A DNA stretch of 32,151 bases from an uncultured Rhodospirillales bacterium (GTDB lineage: Bacteria > Pseudomonadota > Alphaproteobacteria > Acetobacterales > Acetobacteraceae). The translations under genes and the position numbers were made by a program. The notes beneath the pieces are model-generated. The model was not told where the DNA came from. It saw only the letters and a program-made list of their open reading frames with translations, and did no database searches. The DNA lies in assembly GCA_903927465.1 (NCBI GenBank), contig CAIYMY010000201.1, positions 1 through 32,151 on the forward strand. Reading direction: 5' to 3'. Shown piece by piece: positions 16,477 through 25,882 of this stretch; positions within the stretch are counted from its first letter, which is position 1; each line of letters begins with the position of its first letter.

Positions 16477-17463
16477 TCAGGCGGCTCCCTTGGACAATAG
16501 CTGGTCGAAATAAGCAATGGTATGCACCAGGCCCTGTTCCAGCGGGATGGTCGGTTCCCAGCCAAGTTTGCCGCGCGCCTTGGTGATATCGGGCTGGCGT
16601 TGGCGCGGGTCATCCACCGGGGCGGGGCGGAAGACCATGCGGGAACCGGAACCCGTCAGTCGGATCACGGCTTCGGCCAATTCGATCATGGTGAATTCGC
16701 CCGGATTGCCAAGGTTGATTGGCCCCGTAACTTCCTCCGGCGAATCCATCAGCCGGCGCAAACCCTCCACCAAGTCTGAAACAAAGCAAAAGGAACGCGT
16801 CTGCTTGCCATCGCCATAGATGGTGATGGGGTCACCGCGCAAAGCCTGAACGATGAAATTAGACACAACGCGCCCATCATTCGGGTGCATGCGCGGGCCA
16901 TAGGTATTGAAGATGCGCGCGACCTTGATGTTCAGCCCATATTGCCGATGGTAATCGAAGAACAGTGTCTCAGCGCAGCGCTTGCCCTCATCGTAACAAG
17001 AACGGGGCCCGATCGGGTTCACATTGCCCCAATATTCCTCAGGCTGCGGATGGACATTGGGGTCGCCGTAAACCTCGCTGGTGGAAGCTTGCAGGATGCG
17101 CGCCTTCAACCGCTTGGCGAGCCCCAGCATATTGATCGCGCCATGCACGCTGGTCTTCAGCGTCTGCACCGGGTCATGCTGGTAATGGATGGGCGATGCC
17201 GGGCAGGCAAGATTGTAGATCTCATCAACTTCCACATAAAGCGGGAAGGTCACATCATGGCGGATCAGTTCGAAGTAAGGGTGATCCAGCAGGCTTTCGA
17301 TATTGGCCTTGTTGCCGGTGAAGAAATTATCGGCGCAAAGCACCTCATGCCCTGCGGCCAAGAGCGCATCGCATAAATGGCTGCCGACAAAGCCGGCGCC
17401 CCCCGTGACCAGTATGCGCTTGCGTGCGTGGTATTCGCGTTTGGCCTCGCCGGAATTTTCCAT
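16477..17463 (-). CDS. UDP-glucuronate decarboxylase (UDP-xylose synthase)
   Basis: A 328-residue extended short-chain dehydrogenase. The NAD-binding GGAGFVGSH is at 21-29, [12 protein letters not shown] (44-55) is typical of UDP-xylose synthases, [12 protein letters not shown] is at 84-95, STSEVYGDP at 127-135 and the catalytic Tyr157/Lys161 lie in [19 protein letters not shown] and [18 protein letters not shown] follow. It converts UDP-glucuronate to UDP-xylose and CO2. The ATG at 17463 shares one base with the upstream stop (TGATG); a GTG one codon earlier is also possible. It sits between the gamma-glutamyltransferase-like gene and the GT-like gene with no spacing, indicating coupled expression. 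No UDP-glucose dehydrogenase gene is present here. Confidence 0.92.
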   Translation of the reverse strand: MENSGEAKREYHARKRILVTGGAGFVGSHLCDALLAAGHEVLCADNFFTGNKANIESLLDHPYFELIRHDVTFPLYVEVDEIYNLACPASPIHYQHDPVQTLKTSVHGAINMLGLAKRLKARILQASTSEVYGDPNVHPQPEEYWGNVNPIGPRSCYDEGKRCAETLFFDYHRQYGLNIKVARIFNTYGPRMHPNDGRVVSNFIVQALRGDPITIYGDGKQTRSFCFVSDLVEGLRRLMDSPEEVTGPINLGNPGEFTMIELAEAVIRLTGSGSRMVFRPAPVDDPRQRQPDITKARGKLGWEPTIPLEQGLVHTIAYFDQLLSKGAA

Positions 17464-19301
17464 CACCGCCCCACTGCATAACCCTGCATGCCGCGCGGAT
17501 TTGCCCCGGCATGGATGGAACCATCGGCCTCAAGCCGAGCGCCAGTCAGCCGCCCTTCGGACCAATCACCGCCCGCTTCTGCCTGGTGGCCGCGTGCCTT
17601 GAGCGCCGCCAGTACTTCCGGCGCATAGCGCCCTTCAATCACCAGCTTGCCGGGCTTGGCACCGCGCGGCCAGAAGCTGCTGATCCAATGTTCCGAATGG
17701 AAGGAAGGCGCATCAATTGCTTCCTGGATATTCATGCCCTGATGCAGCATGCGCAGCAGCATGATCGACTGCCATTGATCCTGCTGTTCGCCCCCAGGCG
17801 TGCCGAAGCTCATCCAGGGCTTGCCATCACGCAGCACCAGCGCGGGGGAAAGCGTGGTGCGCGGGCGTTTGCCTGGCTGCAGGCCATTGGGCAGGGTTTC
17901 ATCCAGCCAGAACATTTGGCAGCGCGTGCCAAGGCAGAAGCCAAGCTCCGGAATGGCGGGTGAGGATTGCAGCCAGCCGGCGGAAGGTGTCGCACTCACC
18001 ATGTTCCCGGCAGCGTCAATCACATCCACATGGCAGGTATCGCCCCCCGCGGCGCCGAGGCGAGAGACCGTGGGCTCACCACTGCCAGCAGCGGCGGCCA
18101 TTTCCTGCGCGCGTCTTATGGCGGCGGCGTAGTCGGTATGCGGGGCGCGGCCATCGGGGAAGCCAGGGCGGAATTCCATGCTCGCGGCGGCGCCAATCAA
18201 GGCACGCCGCGCGGCATTATACGCGGGCGAAAGCAGTGTCGCCATCGGCACATCAGCGAAATTCGGGTCGCCGTAAAAGGCTTCACGATCCGCGAAGGCA
18301 AGCTTCATCGCTTCCGCCACCAGATGGATGAAATCTGCCCCCATCGGGTCCATCGCCGCAATGTCATCGCCTGCGATCAAGGCCAGGGTTTGCAGCATGG
18401 CCGGCCCTTGGCTCCAGGGGCCGCATTTCAGCACGCGATGGCCGTGGTAGTCCAAGCCAAGCGGTTCTTCGATGGTCGCAGACCAGCCAGCCAAATCCTG
18501 CCCATTCAGCACGGCGCGATGGCGGCGCCCGGATGTATCCATTGCTTCCGTCACGCGGCAGAAGCGATCAATGGCGTCTGCCACAAAGCCGCGATACCAG
18601 GTGCTGCGCGCGGCTTCGATTTGCGCGACGCGATCCCCGCCCGCGGCCTCCGCCTCGCGCACCACACGTTCATAAGTATCGGCAAGTGTCGGGTTGGCAT
18701 AAAGTCCGCCAGGTGCCGGCCCGCCATTCCGCAGCCAAAGTGCCGCGGAGGTTTTCCACTCCGCCTCAAACAAGGGGCGCACCGAATCAATCGTGGCGCG
18801 CACGCGCTGCACCATGGGTGCGCCATGCCGCGCATAGCCAATGGCATAGGCCAGAATATCGCGCGGCTTCCAGGTGCCGTGATCACGCAGCATCAGCATC
18901 CATGCGTCAAAGGCGCCGGGAATGGGCGCCGCCAACATACCCGTACCGGGCATGATTTCATGGCCGAGGCTTTTCATGAGCGCGACATTCAAGCCGGCAG
19001 GGGCGGGGCCTTGGCCACAAATGGCCTGCTGCTGGCCGGTGCGGGCGCTATGGAGCAAAATGGGGCAATCGCCGCCCGGCCCGTTCAAATGTGGCTCCAC
19101 GATTTGCAGCGTGAAGCCGGCGGCAGCCGCGGCATCAAAAGCATTGCCGCCGCGTTCCAACACTGCCATGCCCACTTGGGAAGCGATCCAATGGGTGGAG
19201 GCCACCGCCCCGAAGGTGCCGATGATTTCAGGCCGCGTGGTGAAGGCCCGCGCCCCTTCCTTCGCCGGAAAGCCGATTGAGGCAAGGGTGGTTTGGGACA
19301 T
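17463..19301 (-). CDS. Gamma-glutamyltransferase-family Ntn hydrolase
   Basis: A 612-residue protein with GGT features. [20 protein letters not shown] (34-53) and [20 protein letters not shown] (58-77) are at the N-terminus. The autoprocessing site is Thr422 in [40 protein letters not shown] and [13 protein letters not shown] complete the small subunit. GGT enzymes self-cleave before the Thr and hydrolyse or transfer gamma-glutamyl groups, for example of glutathione. There is no signal peptide, so it should act in the cytoplasm, unlike classical periplasmic GGT and like YwrD-type relatives. It is first in a coupled unit with UDP-xylose synthase. No clear terminator separates it from the carboxymuconolactone-decarboxylase-like gene 84 bp upstream. 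Confidence 0.9.
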   Translation of the reverse strand: MSQTTLASIGFPAKEGARAFTTRPEIIGTFGAVASTHWIASQVGMAVLERGGNAFDAAAAAGFTLQIVEPHLNGPGGDCPILLHSARTGQQQAICGQGPAPAGLNVALMKSLGHEIMPGTGMLAAPIPGAFDAWMLMLRDHGTWKPRDILAYAIGYARHGAPMVQRVRATIDSVRPLFEAEWKTSAALWLRNGGPAPGGLYANPTLADTYERVVREAEAAGGDRVAQIEAARSTWYRGFVADAIDRFCRVTEAMDTSGRRHRAVLNGQDLAGWSATIEEPLGLDYHGHRVLKCGPWSQGPAMLQTLALIAGDDIAAMDPMGADFIHLVAEAMKLAFADREAFYGDPNFADVPMATLLSPAYNAARRALIGAAASMEFRPGFPDGRAPHTDYAAAIRRAQEMAAAAGSGEPTVSRLGAAGGDTCHVDVIDAAGNMVSATPSAGWLQSSPAIPELGFCLGTRCQMFWLDETLPNGLQPGKRPRTTLSPALVLRDGKPWMSFGTPGGEQQDQWQSIMLLRMLHQGMNIQEAIDAPSFHSEHWISSFWPRGAKPGKLVIEGRYAPEVLAALKARGHQAEAGGDWSEGRLTGARLEADGSIHAGANPRGMQGYAVGR

Positions 19302-19385
19302 GGGCGCTTTTGTTCCGTTTCTCGGCCGGGCGGGGTTCTGAACCGCCCGATCTGTCTCTAGGCTAATTGGTCAGAAAGACAAAGA

Positions 19386-19799
19386 TCAGGCCTCGCCCAG
19401 ACCGCCATCGGGTTCCGCGCGCATTTCGGCAAAAACGCCCTTGGCCACGATCATCGCCTCCCGCACCGCGGGCAGGCCGATATAGCCGCAAAGGTGCATC
19501 AGCGCTTCAGTGAGTTCATCCTCCGTCCAGCCCATGCGCCGCGCCATCCGCAGATGAATGGTGAGTTCCGGCCAGGCATGGATGGCGGTATCGGAAATCA
19601 CGCAAATCAGCGCCTTTGTCTTGAGATCGAGCCCCGGGCGGGACCAGAGCATCCCAAACACAGCCTCGCGCGCATAATCGCCGAATTTTTCCATGATGGG
19701 GTCGTCATAAACACCCTGGGCCATGGTCTTGACGGTGGATTGACCCATCAGGCGCGTGCGTACCGCATCGCCCTTCTTCCATAGTTCCGATTTGGCCAT
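19386..19799 (-). CDS. Carboxymuconolactone decarboxylase-family protein
   Basis: The start ATG 19799 has GAAGGGAGAG upstream and gives 137 residues, against a 147-residue alternative lacking a ribosome site. The helical core LDLKTKALICVISDTAIHAW, ELTIHLRMARRMGWTEDELT and EALMHLCGYIGLPAVREAM matches the PcaC-like branch of the CMD family. There is no CxxC pair, so an AhpD-like peroxidase role is unlikely. Gamma-carboxymuconolactone decarboxylases act in the protocatechuate branch of the beta-ketoadipate pathway, but no other pca genes are seen and many paralogues do something else. Substrate unknown. Confidence 0.85.
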   Translation of the reverse strand: MAKSELWKKGDAVRTRLMGQSTVKTMAQGVYDDPIMEKFGDYAREAVFGMLWSRPGLDLKTKALICVISDTAIHAWPELTIHLRMARRMGWTEDELTEALMHLCGYIGLPAVREAMIVAKGVFAEMRAEPDGGLGEA

Positions 19800-19870
19800 G
19801 GTTTCTCTCCCTTCTGGCTTATGCACCAAAGCCTATCCTGGAAAGAGGTCGCCTGGAAACAGACGGTGGA

Positions 19871-20749
19871 TCAATGATGGTCGCGCCGCGACGCGCGTTC
19901 ACTCATCAGGCAGGCAAAGACCACGATGGTGGCGCCCGCCAGTGTCCAGGCACCGGGCCAAAGCTGCCAGATCGCCGCATCAAGTATCAGCGCGAAGACC
20001 AGGGCAGTGAATTCCAGCGGTGCCAGCCGTGCCGCGCGATCAATGCTGAAAGCAATCGCCAGCGCTAGGGTCGCGCTGCCCGCAAACAATCCGTTGGCAA
20101 TCAGCGCCACCCAATCAAGGGCATCGGGCGCTACCCAATCAGCGATGCCAAAGGGCAAGATGGCGATGAAGATCGGGCCCGAGGACCAGAAGATCAGCCG
20201 CGCCGCATTCTGTTCTGCACGCAGCATGCGGCTGATCGTCAAAAACCCAGCATAGGTCATGGTGCCGAGAAACGCCCAGGCATAGGCATGCCATGGGATC
20301 GTTGCGGAAGGTCCGCGTAATGTCAGTGCAGGAAACATCGCCACCATGACCCCAAGAAACCCCACGGCAGACCAGAACCAGACAGCGCCGCCGTTCTTTT
20401 CGCCAAGTACCAAGGTGGCCAGCAGCAGGATGAAGAAGGGCGCGGTGAAATAAACCAGATAACCTTCGGCCAAAGGAATGTCCCGGAACGCCAGGAAGAA
20501 ACCATAGGCGGAACCCGCCATGCACAGTGCCCGCAGCAAATGCAGCCCAGGGCGCGCGGTTGCAATCGGCCCGCCTGCGCCGCGCCAAACAAGGCGCAGC
20601 ATCCCAAGCAATATCAGCAGCGCGCCATAACGAATGAGCAGCACCTGATCCGCGCCATACCGACCCGCCAGTAGCTTCGAATTGGCATCGAGCAGCGCAA
20701 AAAGCGCCATGGCCCCCACCAGTAGCAGCGGCCCCTTGAAGCTTGTCAT
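19871..20749 (-). CDS. EamA/DMT-superfamily transporter
   Basis: A protein of about 292 residues from ATG 20749, with ten predicted membrane segments arranged as two EamA repeats. The first begins GPLLLVGAMALFALLDANSKLLAG; the second includes YAWAFLGTMTYAGFLTISRM and ends in a basic tail MSERASRRDHH. The longer reading from TTG 20821 would add 24 polar residues encoded over two hairpins, so I reject that start, although the ribosome site before 20749 is weak. DMT proteins of this kind export metabolites or amino acids; the substrate cannot be predicted. It sits between the CMD-family gene and the RTX protease gene, all on the minus strand. Confidence 0.87.
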   Translation of the reverse strand: MTSFKGPLLLVGAMALFALLDANSKLLAGRYGADQVLLIRYGALLILLGMLRLVWRGAGGPIATARPGLHLLRALCMAGSAYGFFLAFRDIPLAEGYLVYFTAPFFILLLATLVLGEKNGGAVWFWSAVGFLGVMVAMFPALTLRGPSATIPWHAYAWAFLGTMTYAGFLTISRMLRAEQNAARLIFWSSGPIFIAILPFGIADWVAPDALDWVALIANGLFAGSATLALAIAFSIDRAARLAPLEFTALVFALILDAAIWQLWPGAWTLAGATIVVFACLMSERASRRDHH

Positions 20750-20770
20750 GTGATCCCGGACTGGCGTTGC

Positions 20771-20817
20771 GCCGAAGAAGCTTCGGCCGCCGCTTGTCGC
20801 CCCGTGATCAGGGGGCG
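20771..20817 (-). terminator. Two adjacent hairpins after the RTX protease gene (possible terminator)
   Basis: Two stem-loops lie 23-70 bp past the protease stop. CGCCCC/GGGGCG with an 8-base loop is at 20798-20817, and GCCGAAG/CTTCGGC with a 3-base loop at 20771-20787. Neither is followed by a T-run on the minus strand, so intrinsic termination is uncertain. They may instead stabilise the mRNA end or lie in the leader of the downstream exporter gene. Confidence 0.3.
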
Positions 20818-20839
20818 TCAAGCGCGTAAAACCGGGTGG

Positions 20840-22654
20840 TCAAGAAGTGGCGAATAACGCCAGGATATCGGCTAGCTGCGTGCCGCCAAGCAGGATGACA
20901 TCATCGCCATGGCCCGCTTCAATATGATCCCCAAGCCCATCGGCGATCAGCAGATCATCGCCGGCGCCACCGAAAAGACTATCGCTGCCTGCACCGCCAT
21001 TCAGCGTATCGGCCCCCGCATTTCCGAAGAACAAATTATTCCCGGCGTCGCCAAAGAAATCATCCGCCCCTTGCCCGCCGGAAGCACCCTCAATGCCAAA
21101 TAACGTATCCGTACCGATATCACTGCCCGAGGCTGTGCCAGCAGCAAGATTGAAGGAAATGGCGCCGCTGACCAAGCGATAATCAAAGATATCCGTACCA
21201 TCACCGCCAATCAGCCGATCATCACCCGTGCCGCCATCCAGACTGTCATTTCCTGCGCCGCCATTCAGCGTATCGGCGCCAGCATTGCCGGCCAGCAAAT
21301 TATCGCCGGCATTGCCGAGCATGCTATCCGCACCATCGCCGCCGATGGCGGCTTCAATGACCACGCCGCGCGCAATGGCAATGTTGTTCGACAGGCCGCC
21401 AATGGAAGAAAAGGCTTCGGCATTTAGATTGATGATTTGGTTTGCGCCATAACCCGAAGCGTCCAGTGTGTCGGCCCCGCCCGTGTCATAGATGGTGAAG
21501 GCCGGAACCGTGGCGAAATTGGCGAAATCGTATAGCGACCCGGCAGTCGCGTTGCGACCATAGACACTATTTCCGGAATTGAATGTTGTATTCGCGCCAT
21601 AGAGGTTTTGGGCCGCCAGGATATCGCCAAGGCTTGGTCCCATGACAAAGCGATAACTGCCGAAATCAGCCTCTGCCTGATCGAAATAGGACATGATTGT
21701 ATAAGACCAGACATCATTCACATATAGATTATCCACCCCATAACTCGCTGAACCATTATAAGGTCCGCCATGGCCAAGCCCCAAGGCATGCCCGATTTCA
21801 TGCACATAGGTCTGGAAAGAATAGCTATCGATTGTTGTGCCATAACTCGCGAGCCAGCTGGTGCTGACATTCACCCGCATGGAGGTTATAAGTCCACCGG
21901 ACCAGGTGCCGCCCGCAAAAGCGCCAGATTGATTATCGTCAAACGGAATGTCGCCGCCGCTTTCAACTTCCTGAAACACCAAATTGGTGACATTGGCCCA
22001 GGTCTGGAAGGCCGCACGCGCCAAGGTCTGGCCCGCAGCCGTGAGCGCTGTCACATTATACGTAACAATATTATCGCCACTGGTGTCCCAACGATGACCG
22101 CCACTATTCCAAAAATCTGTCGTAAGAAAATCAGCGATTTGATCAAGGCTATAAGCCGGCATCGTGAATTCACTGATGGCGAGCCGATAGCCGCCCACGT
22201 AATCCTCATTCCAGGCCCCGACATCAAGGAAATAAAGCCCGCTTGACGGAGCAATCCAATTCAAAAGGGAATCGCGTCCAGGCCCACCATCATCGTCCTG
22301 CTTCAGCAAATTGCCACTGGAATCACGCAAGTAAATATAAGGGTCTTCAAGCGACGCATAATCCGCAAAAGCGAGGCCATCCAAGGTTATACGGTAGCGC
22401 GTTCCCGCCACTAACTGCACAGCATACCAATCGTGATCGGTTTTCGCTTCCAAAACACCGTCGAGCGGCGCACCAACCGCAATCGAGAAACTGGTTGAGG
22501 CATCGCCCGGAACATCCACCACTACTTCCCTAGGCGTAGGGTCAGGCGTGGTGGCGGCTGCCATCGGCTTCCAGCCTTCCTGGCATGCTGCGCAGGCGCA
22601 ACCAAAGGAAGCGGCATCACCTGATTGGGCGGCAAGACAGGCGAAACGCGTCAC
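20840..22654 (-). CDS. Secreted RTX metalloprotease (serralysin-like M10) with PPC domain
   Basis: A 604-residue protein in four parts. A short N-terminal segment carries four Cys (5, 19, 21, 24). A bacterial pre-peptidase (PPC) domain spans about 48-160. A metzincin domain has the zinc site HEIGHALGLGH at 285-295 and Met-turn YTIMSYF at 318-324. Calcium-binding RTX nonapeptides lie near 438-485 and 535-575, with the duplicated NAGADTLNGGAG. The C-terminus ends in a hydrophobic DILALFATS, as expected for type I secretion, so it should be exported directly and fold with calcium outside. No type I secretion genes or inhibitor lie nearby. The start GTG 22654 has GGAG only two bases away. An ATG at residue 31 (22564) is an alternative and would remove the Cys segment. 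Confidence 0.9.
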   Translation of the reverse strand: MTRFACLAAQSGDAASFGCACAACQEGWKPMAAATTPDPTPREVVVDVPGDASTSFSIAVGAPLDGVLEAKTDHDWYAVQLVAGTRYRITLDGLAFADYASLEDPYIYLRDSSGNLLKQDDDGGPGRDSLLNWIAPSSGLYFLDVGAWNEDYVGGYRLAISEFTMPAYSLDQIADFLTTDFWNSGGHRWDTSGDNIVTYNVTALTAAGQTLARAAFQTWANVTNLVFQEVESGGDIPFDDNQSGAFAGGTWSGGLITSMRVNVSTSWLASYGTTIDSYSFQTYVHEIGHALGLGHGGPYNGSASYGVDNLYVNDVWSYTIMSYFDQAEADFGSYRFVMGPSLGDILAAQNLYGANTTFNSGNSVYGRNATAGSLYDFANFATVPAFTIYDTGGADTLDASGYGANQIINLNAEAFSSIGGLSNNIAIARGVVIEAAIGGDGADSMLGNAGDNLLAGNAGADTLNGGAGNDSLDGGTGDDRLIGGDGTDIFDYRLVSGAISFNLAAGTASGSDIGTDTLFGIEGASGGQGADDFFGDAGNNLFFGNAGADTLNGGAGSDSLFGGAGDDLLIADGLGDHIEAGHGDDVILLGGTQLADILALFATS

Positions 22655-22700
22655 GGCTCCTCACTAAATTTTAAAGTGCAGCTTAAATGAAAAGCTACAA

Positions 22701-22729
22701 TTGCCCTGGCAGGATTGAAAGAACTATTT
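22701..22729 (+). promoter_or_regulatory. Candidate promoter for pyrD
   Basis: TTGCCC (22701-22706) and CTATTT (22724-22729) are separated by 17 bp in the divergent region between the RTX protease gene and pyrD, about 85 bp before the pyrD start. The match to the alphaproteobacterial housekeeping consensus is moderate. Confidence 0.35.
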
Positions 22730-22814
22730 CCCTATGCGTCTGGGGGCCAAGCGCCCTTCCGCCACCAACCCCTTTGGGCTTCCACCGCAACGCAGTCCAG
22801 GGCAGAAGGGCGCC

Positions 22815-23873
22815 ATGACACCCGCCATTGCCTCCGCCCTCATGCCGCTCATGCGTGGCATGGATGCCGAAACCGCCCATGGTATTGCGCTGCGAGCCCT
22901 TTCCCTTGGCCTTGCCGGCCAGGATCGTGGCGCGGATCACCCAAGCCTGGCGACGGAAGTCGCGGGCCTTCGCTTCCGCAATCCGCTCGGCCTCGCTGCC
23001 GGCTTTGATAAGAACGCTGAGGCCGTGTTGCCGCTGCTGCGTTTGGGTTTCGGTTTCATGGAAGCCGGCACGGTCACCCCGCGCCCGCAAATCGGCAATC
23101 CGCGGCCGCGGATTTTCCGCCTTGCCGAAGACCGCGCCGTGATCAATCGGCTTGGCTTCAATAATGCTGGGCTCGATGCCTATCTCGCGCGGCTGAGGAG
23201 CTTGCCGCGGCCGCTCCCCGGGATTTTCGGTGCCAATATCGGGATCAACAAGGAAGGCGCCGATCCGGAACGCGATTACCCGGCGCTTTACGAGGCCCTG
23301 GCCCCTTACGCCGATTACGTGACCGTCAATGTCTCCTCCCCCAATACGCCGGGCTTGCGGGATTTGCAGGGGGAAGAACGGCTCGCCTCGATCCTGGCCG
23401 CCATCAATGCGCGCCGCGCTGCGCTGCCAAAGCGCCCGCCTTTGCTGGTGAAGATTGCGCCTGATTTGGCCGCTGATGCGCTCGGCCCCATTGTGGAAGC
23501 CTGCGTGGCGCAGGGTATTGCCGGGTTGATCATTTCCAACACCACCATCACGCGCCCGGCTTCGCTGCAATCGCCCCTGAAGGACCAGGCCGGCGGGCTT
23601 TCCGGCGCGCCACTATTCGCGCTTTCCACCGAAATGCTGCGGCGCTGCTACCATCTGGCACAAGGGCGCATTGCGCTGATCGGTGTTGGCGGCATTGCCA
23701 GCGCCGAACAAGCCTATGCGAAAATCCGTGCCGGGGCTTCGCTCGTGCAGCTTTATTCCGGCTTCGCCTATGCCGGGCCGGTTTTGGTGCGGCAGATTCT
23801 CGATGGCCTCGCGGCGCTTCTCGCCCGTGATGGCTTCACCTCAGTCGCCGATGCTGTCGGCAAGGATGCGTGA
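22815..23873 (+). CDS. pyrD: Dihydroorotate dehydrogenase (quinone), class 2
   Basis: A 352-residue protein from ATG 22815, preceded by AGAAGGG. The longer frame from 22734 has no ribosome site and an atypical N-terminus. The membrane-associating N-terminal helices of class 2 enzymes (MTPAIASALMPLMRGMDAET) are present. FMN and active-site motifs follow: NPLGLAAGFDKN (56-67), EAGTVTPRPQIGNPRPRIFR, NRLGFNNAG, and NVSSPNTPGLR (172-182) with the catalytic Ser. IGVGGIASAEQAYAKIRAGA is the C-terminal phosphate-binding element. It oxidises dihydroorotate to orotate in pyrimidine synthesis, passing electrons to quinone at the inner membrane. Its TGA shares its last base with the next ATG (TGATG). Confidence 0.96.
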   Translation: MTPAIASALMPLMRGMDAETAHGIALRALSLGLAGQDRGADHPSLATEVAGLRFRNPLGLAAGFDKNAEAVLPLLRLGFGFMEAGTVTPRPQIGNPRPRIFRLAEDRAVINRLGFNNAGLDAYLARLRSLPRPLPGIFGANIGINKEGADPERDYPALYEALAPYADYVTVNVSSPNTPGLRDLQGEERLASILAAINARRAALPKRPPLLVKIAPDLAADALGPIVEACVAQGIAGLIISNTTITRPASLQSPLKDQAGGLSGAPLFALSTEMLRRCYHLAQGRIALIGVGGIASAEQAYAKIRAGASLVQLYSGFAYAGPVLVRQILDGLAALLARDGFTSVADAVGKDA

Positions 23874-24733
23874 TGCAAATTCTTGAAGGTATCGCTGGCG
23901 TTGCTGACCGTTACGACGGCTATGTGCTCGATCTTTGGGGCGTGGTGCATGATGGGCGCAAACCCTATCCCGGCGTGCCGGAAGCGCTTGCGGCGTTGAA
24001 GGCGCGCGGCAAGCGCATTGTGTTTCTGACCAATGCGCCGCGGCGCGCCTGGTTTGTGCAGGGCATGCTGGACCGCATGGGGCTCGATCGCGGGCTTTAT
24101 GATGGCATCATGTCCTCTGGTGAGGCTTCCTGGCGGCTGATGAAGGAACGCAAGCACCCTTGGTTCGCGCGGCTTGGGCAGCGCGTGATGCATATTGGGC
24201 GGGAACAAGACCTTTCCGTGGTGGAACAAGGCGCGGCCGAAATCGTGACACACCCAACCAAGGCAGACTTCCTGCTCAATACCGGCCCTGATGCGGATCG
24301 CGGTACAACAAGCGCGGAACCTTATCACGCGGCCTTGCGCGCCTGTTTCGATGCGGGCTTGCCGATGCTCTGCGTCAATCCTGATCGGCATGTGATGGTG
24401 GCAGGCGAGAAGTGGATCTGCGCGGGCGCTTTGGCTGATGTTTACCGTGAATTCGGCGGCGATGTGCTGGAAATCGGCAAGCCTGATCCGGCGATTTATG
24501 AACCGGTGATGGAATTGCTGGGGCCGATCCCAAAGGCCCGCGTACTGGCGATTGGCGATAGCCCGCATACGGATCTGGCAGGCGCGCAAGCCGTGGGCAT
24601 TGACGCGCTTTGGGCGCTGACCGGCTTGGCCGGCGAAGCCCATGGCGCGGACCCGAGCGGCGAGGCTCTGGCGGCTGTTGCGGCGGCGGAAAAAGTCGCG
24701 CCGCTTGCGGCGTTACGCAGTCTGCGCTGGTAG
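23873..24733 (+). CDS. HAD-superfamily class IIA hydrolase (TIGR01459-like)
   Basis: A 286-residue protein starting at the ATG overlapping the pyrD stop; a GTG one codon earlier is possible. Motif I is YVLDLWGVVHDG (18-29), with Trp where most HADs have the second Asp; the DLWGV form is usual in this subfamily. Motif II is in VFLTNAPRRAW, the motif III Lys in EIGKPDPAIYE and the metal-binding Asp in AIGDSPHTDLAGAQAVGIDA. It resembles NagD/CECR5-like sugar-phosphate phosphatases. The subfamily is alphaproteobacterial in my recollection and has no firmly established substrate. Translational coupling to pyrD suggests co-expression; a nucleotide- or phosphate-related role is inference. Confidence 0.88.
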   Translation: MQILEGIAGVADRYDGYVLDLWGVVHDGRKPYPGVPEALAALKARGKRIVFLTNAPRRAWFVQGMLDRMGLDRGLYDGIMSSGEASWRLMKERKHPWFARLGQRVMHIGREQDLSVVEQGAAEIVTHPTKADFLLNTGPDADRGTTSAEPYHAALRACFDAGLPMLCVNPDRHVMVAGEKWICAGALADVYREFGGDVLEIGKPDPAIYEPVMELLGPIPKARVLAIGDSPHTDLAGAQAVGIDALWALTGLAGEAHGADPSGEALAAVAAAEKVAPLAALRSLRW

Positions 24734-24737
24734 AGGG

Positions 24738-25580
24738 CTACCCCCGCCGCGCCAACGCCGCTTCCAGCGTATTTTCCAACAGGCAGGCAATGGTCATGGG
24801 GCCAACGCCGCCGGGCACGGGCGTAATGGCGCCCGCATGGCCCAAAGCCTCAGCATAGGCAACATCGCCCACCAGCTTGCCATCGGCACGGCGATTGATG
24901 CCAACATCAATCACCACCGCACCCGGGGCAATCCAATCCCCGCGCACCATCTCTGCCCGGCCAGCGGCTGCCACCAGGATTTCCGCCCGTCGGCATTCCG
25001 CCGGCAGATCCCGCGTGCGGGAATGCGCAATCGTCACGGTGCAATCAGCCCCCAAAAGCAATTGTGCCATCGGGCGCCCAACAATCTGCGAACGCCCCAG
25101 CACCAAGGCCCGCGCACCACGCAGCGCAACGCCGGCTTCCGCCAGCAGATGCATCACCCCGCGCGGCGTACACGGAACCAAGCCGGGCTCGCCCGCCGCC
25201 AGCCGCCCGGCATTCAGCGGGTGAAAGCCATCCACATCCTTGCGCGGGTCCACCGCGGCAATCGCGGCTTCTGCCCGGATATGGGCGGGCAGGGGAAGCT
25301 GCACCAGAATGCCATCCACGGCCGGGTCGGCATTCAGCCGTGCGATTTCCGCCAGCAAATCAGCTTGGGTGGTCGTCTCCGGCAAATGAATGGTGGCGCT
25401 ATCGAAGCCGGCCTCGGCCGCCGCGCGGTCCTTGTTGCGGACATAAACGCCACTTGCGGGGTCCTCACCCACGCGCACCACGCGCAGGCCAGGCTTGAAG
25501 GGAAGTGTGGCGATGCGCGTAGCAAGGCCAGCCCGTAGCCGGGCGCCGAGCGCCTTGCCATCAAGAATGCGTGCGGTCAT
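24738..25580 (-). CDS. folD: Bifunctional methylenetetrahydrofolate dehydrogenase/cyclohydrolase
   Basis: A 280-residue protein of standard FolD length. The catalytic Lys50 lies in YVRNK (46-50). [11 protein letters not shown] and [14 protein letters not shown] form the folate site. The NADP-binding loop is [17 protein letters not shown], with Gln where E. coli has Asn. The C-terminal signature is [16 protein letters not shown]. It interconverts methylene-, methenyl- and formyl-tetrahydrofolate in the cytoplasm. It is the last gene of a yggT, DUF167, folD unit, with a four-base overlap to the DUF167 gene at 25577-25580, and converges on the HAD gene with a 4-bp gap. Confidence 0.96.
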   Translation of the reverse strand: MTARILDGKALGARLRAGLATRIATLPFKPGLRVVRVGEDPASGVYVRNKDRAAAEAGFDSATIHLPETTTQADLLAEIARLNADPAVDGILVQLPLPAHIRAEAAIAAVDPRKDVDGFHPLNAGRLAAGEPGLVPCTPRGVMHLLAEAGVALRGARALVLGRSQIVGRPMAQLLLGADCTVTIAHSRTRDLPAECRRAEILVAAAGRAEMVRGDWIAPGAVVIDVGINRRADGKLVGDVAYAEALGHAGAITPVPGGVGPMTIACLLENTLEAALARRG

Positions 25581-25882
25581 GCCAAAGCCTCGATCCTGGG
25601 AATGAGAAGGGTTGGGTCACCCGAAATGCGCAGCGTCTTTTCCCGCGCTGTGGCCCCTTGCGACACTTCAATGAGTGATGCCGGAACCCCAAGGGCAGCA
25701 GCCAGCGCCGCGCAAACAGCCCGATTGGCCCGGCCATCTTCCGGCGCCTCAGCCACCGCCACACGCAGCCTGGGGCCATCGGCGCCCGGGCGCAGCCCTT
25801 CAAGCCCCGGACGGCGTGATTTGGGCTGCACCTTTATGCGAACCAATAGCGCGCCAGCTTCCGCGCGCCAGAAGCCCGTCAT
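25577..25882 (-). CDS. DUF167/YggU-family protein
   Basis: A 101-residue protein matching the DUF167 family: [16 protein letters not shown] near the N-terminus, [23 protein letters not shown] in the centre and [17 protein letters not shown] near the end. The RVAVxxxPEDGRAN pattern is the family hallmark. Biochemical function is unknown. Its pairing with yggT is conserved widely in proteobacteria. ATGA overlaps exist on both sides (with yggT at 25879-25882 and folD at 25577-25580), so all three genes are coupled. Confidence 0.92.
   Translation of the reverse strand: MTGFWRAEAGALLVRIKVQPKSRRPGLEGLRPGADGPRLRVAVAEAPEDGRANRAVCAALAAALGVPASLIEVSQGATAREKTLRISGDPTLLIPRIEALA

Noticed and set aside
17967-19280. 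Plus-strand open frame of 437 codons opposite the GGT-like gene
   Set aside because: It is rich in His, Arg, Gly and Ala with no recognisable motif and lies entirely over a confidently assigned gene.
19328-19348. Imperfect palindrome GGGCGG...CCGCCC between the GGT-like and CMD-family genes
   Set aside because: Arms do not align without a 2-base bulge and no T-run follows; too weak to call a terminator or operator.
20750-20821. TTG start at 20821 for the DMT exporter
   Set aside because: The added 24 residues are polar and encoded over two hairpins. DMT proteins start close to their first membrane segment, which fits ATG 20749.
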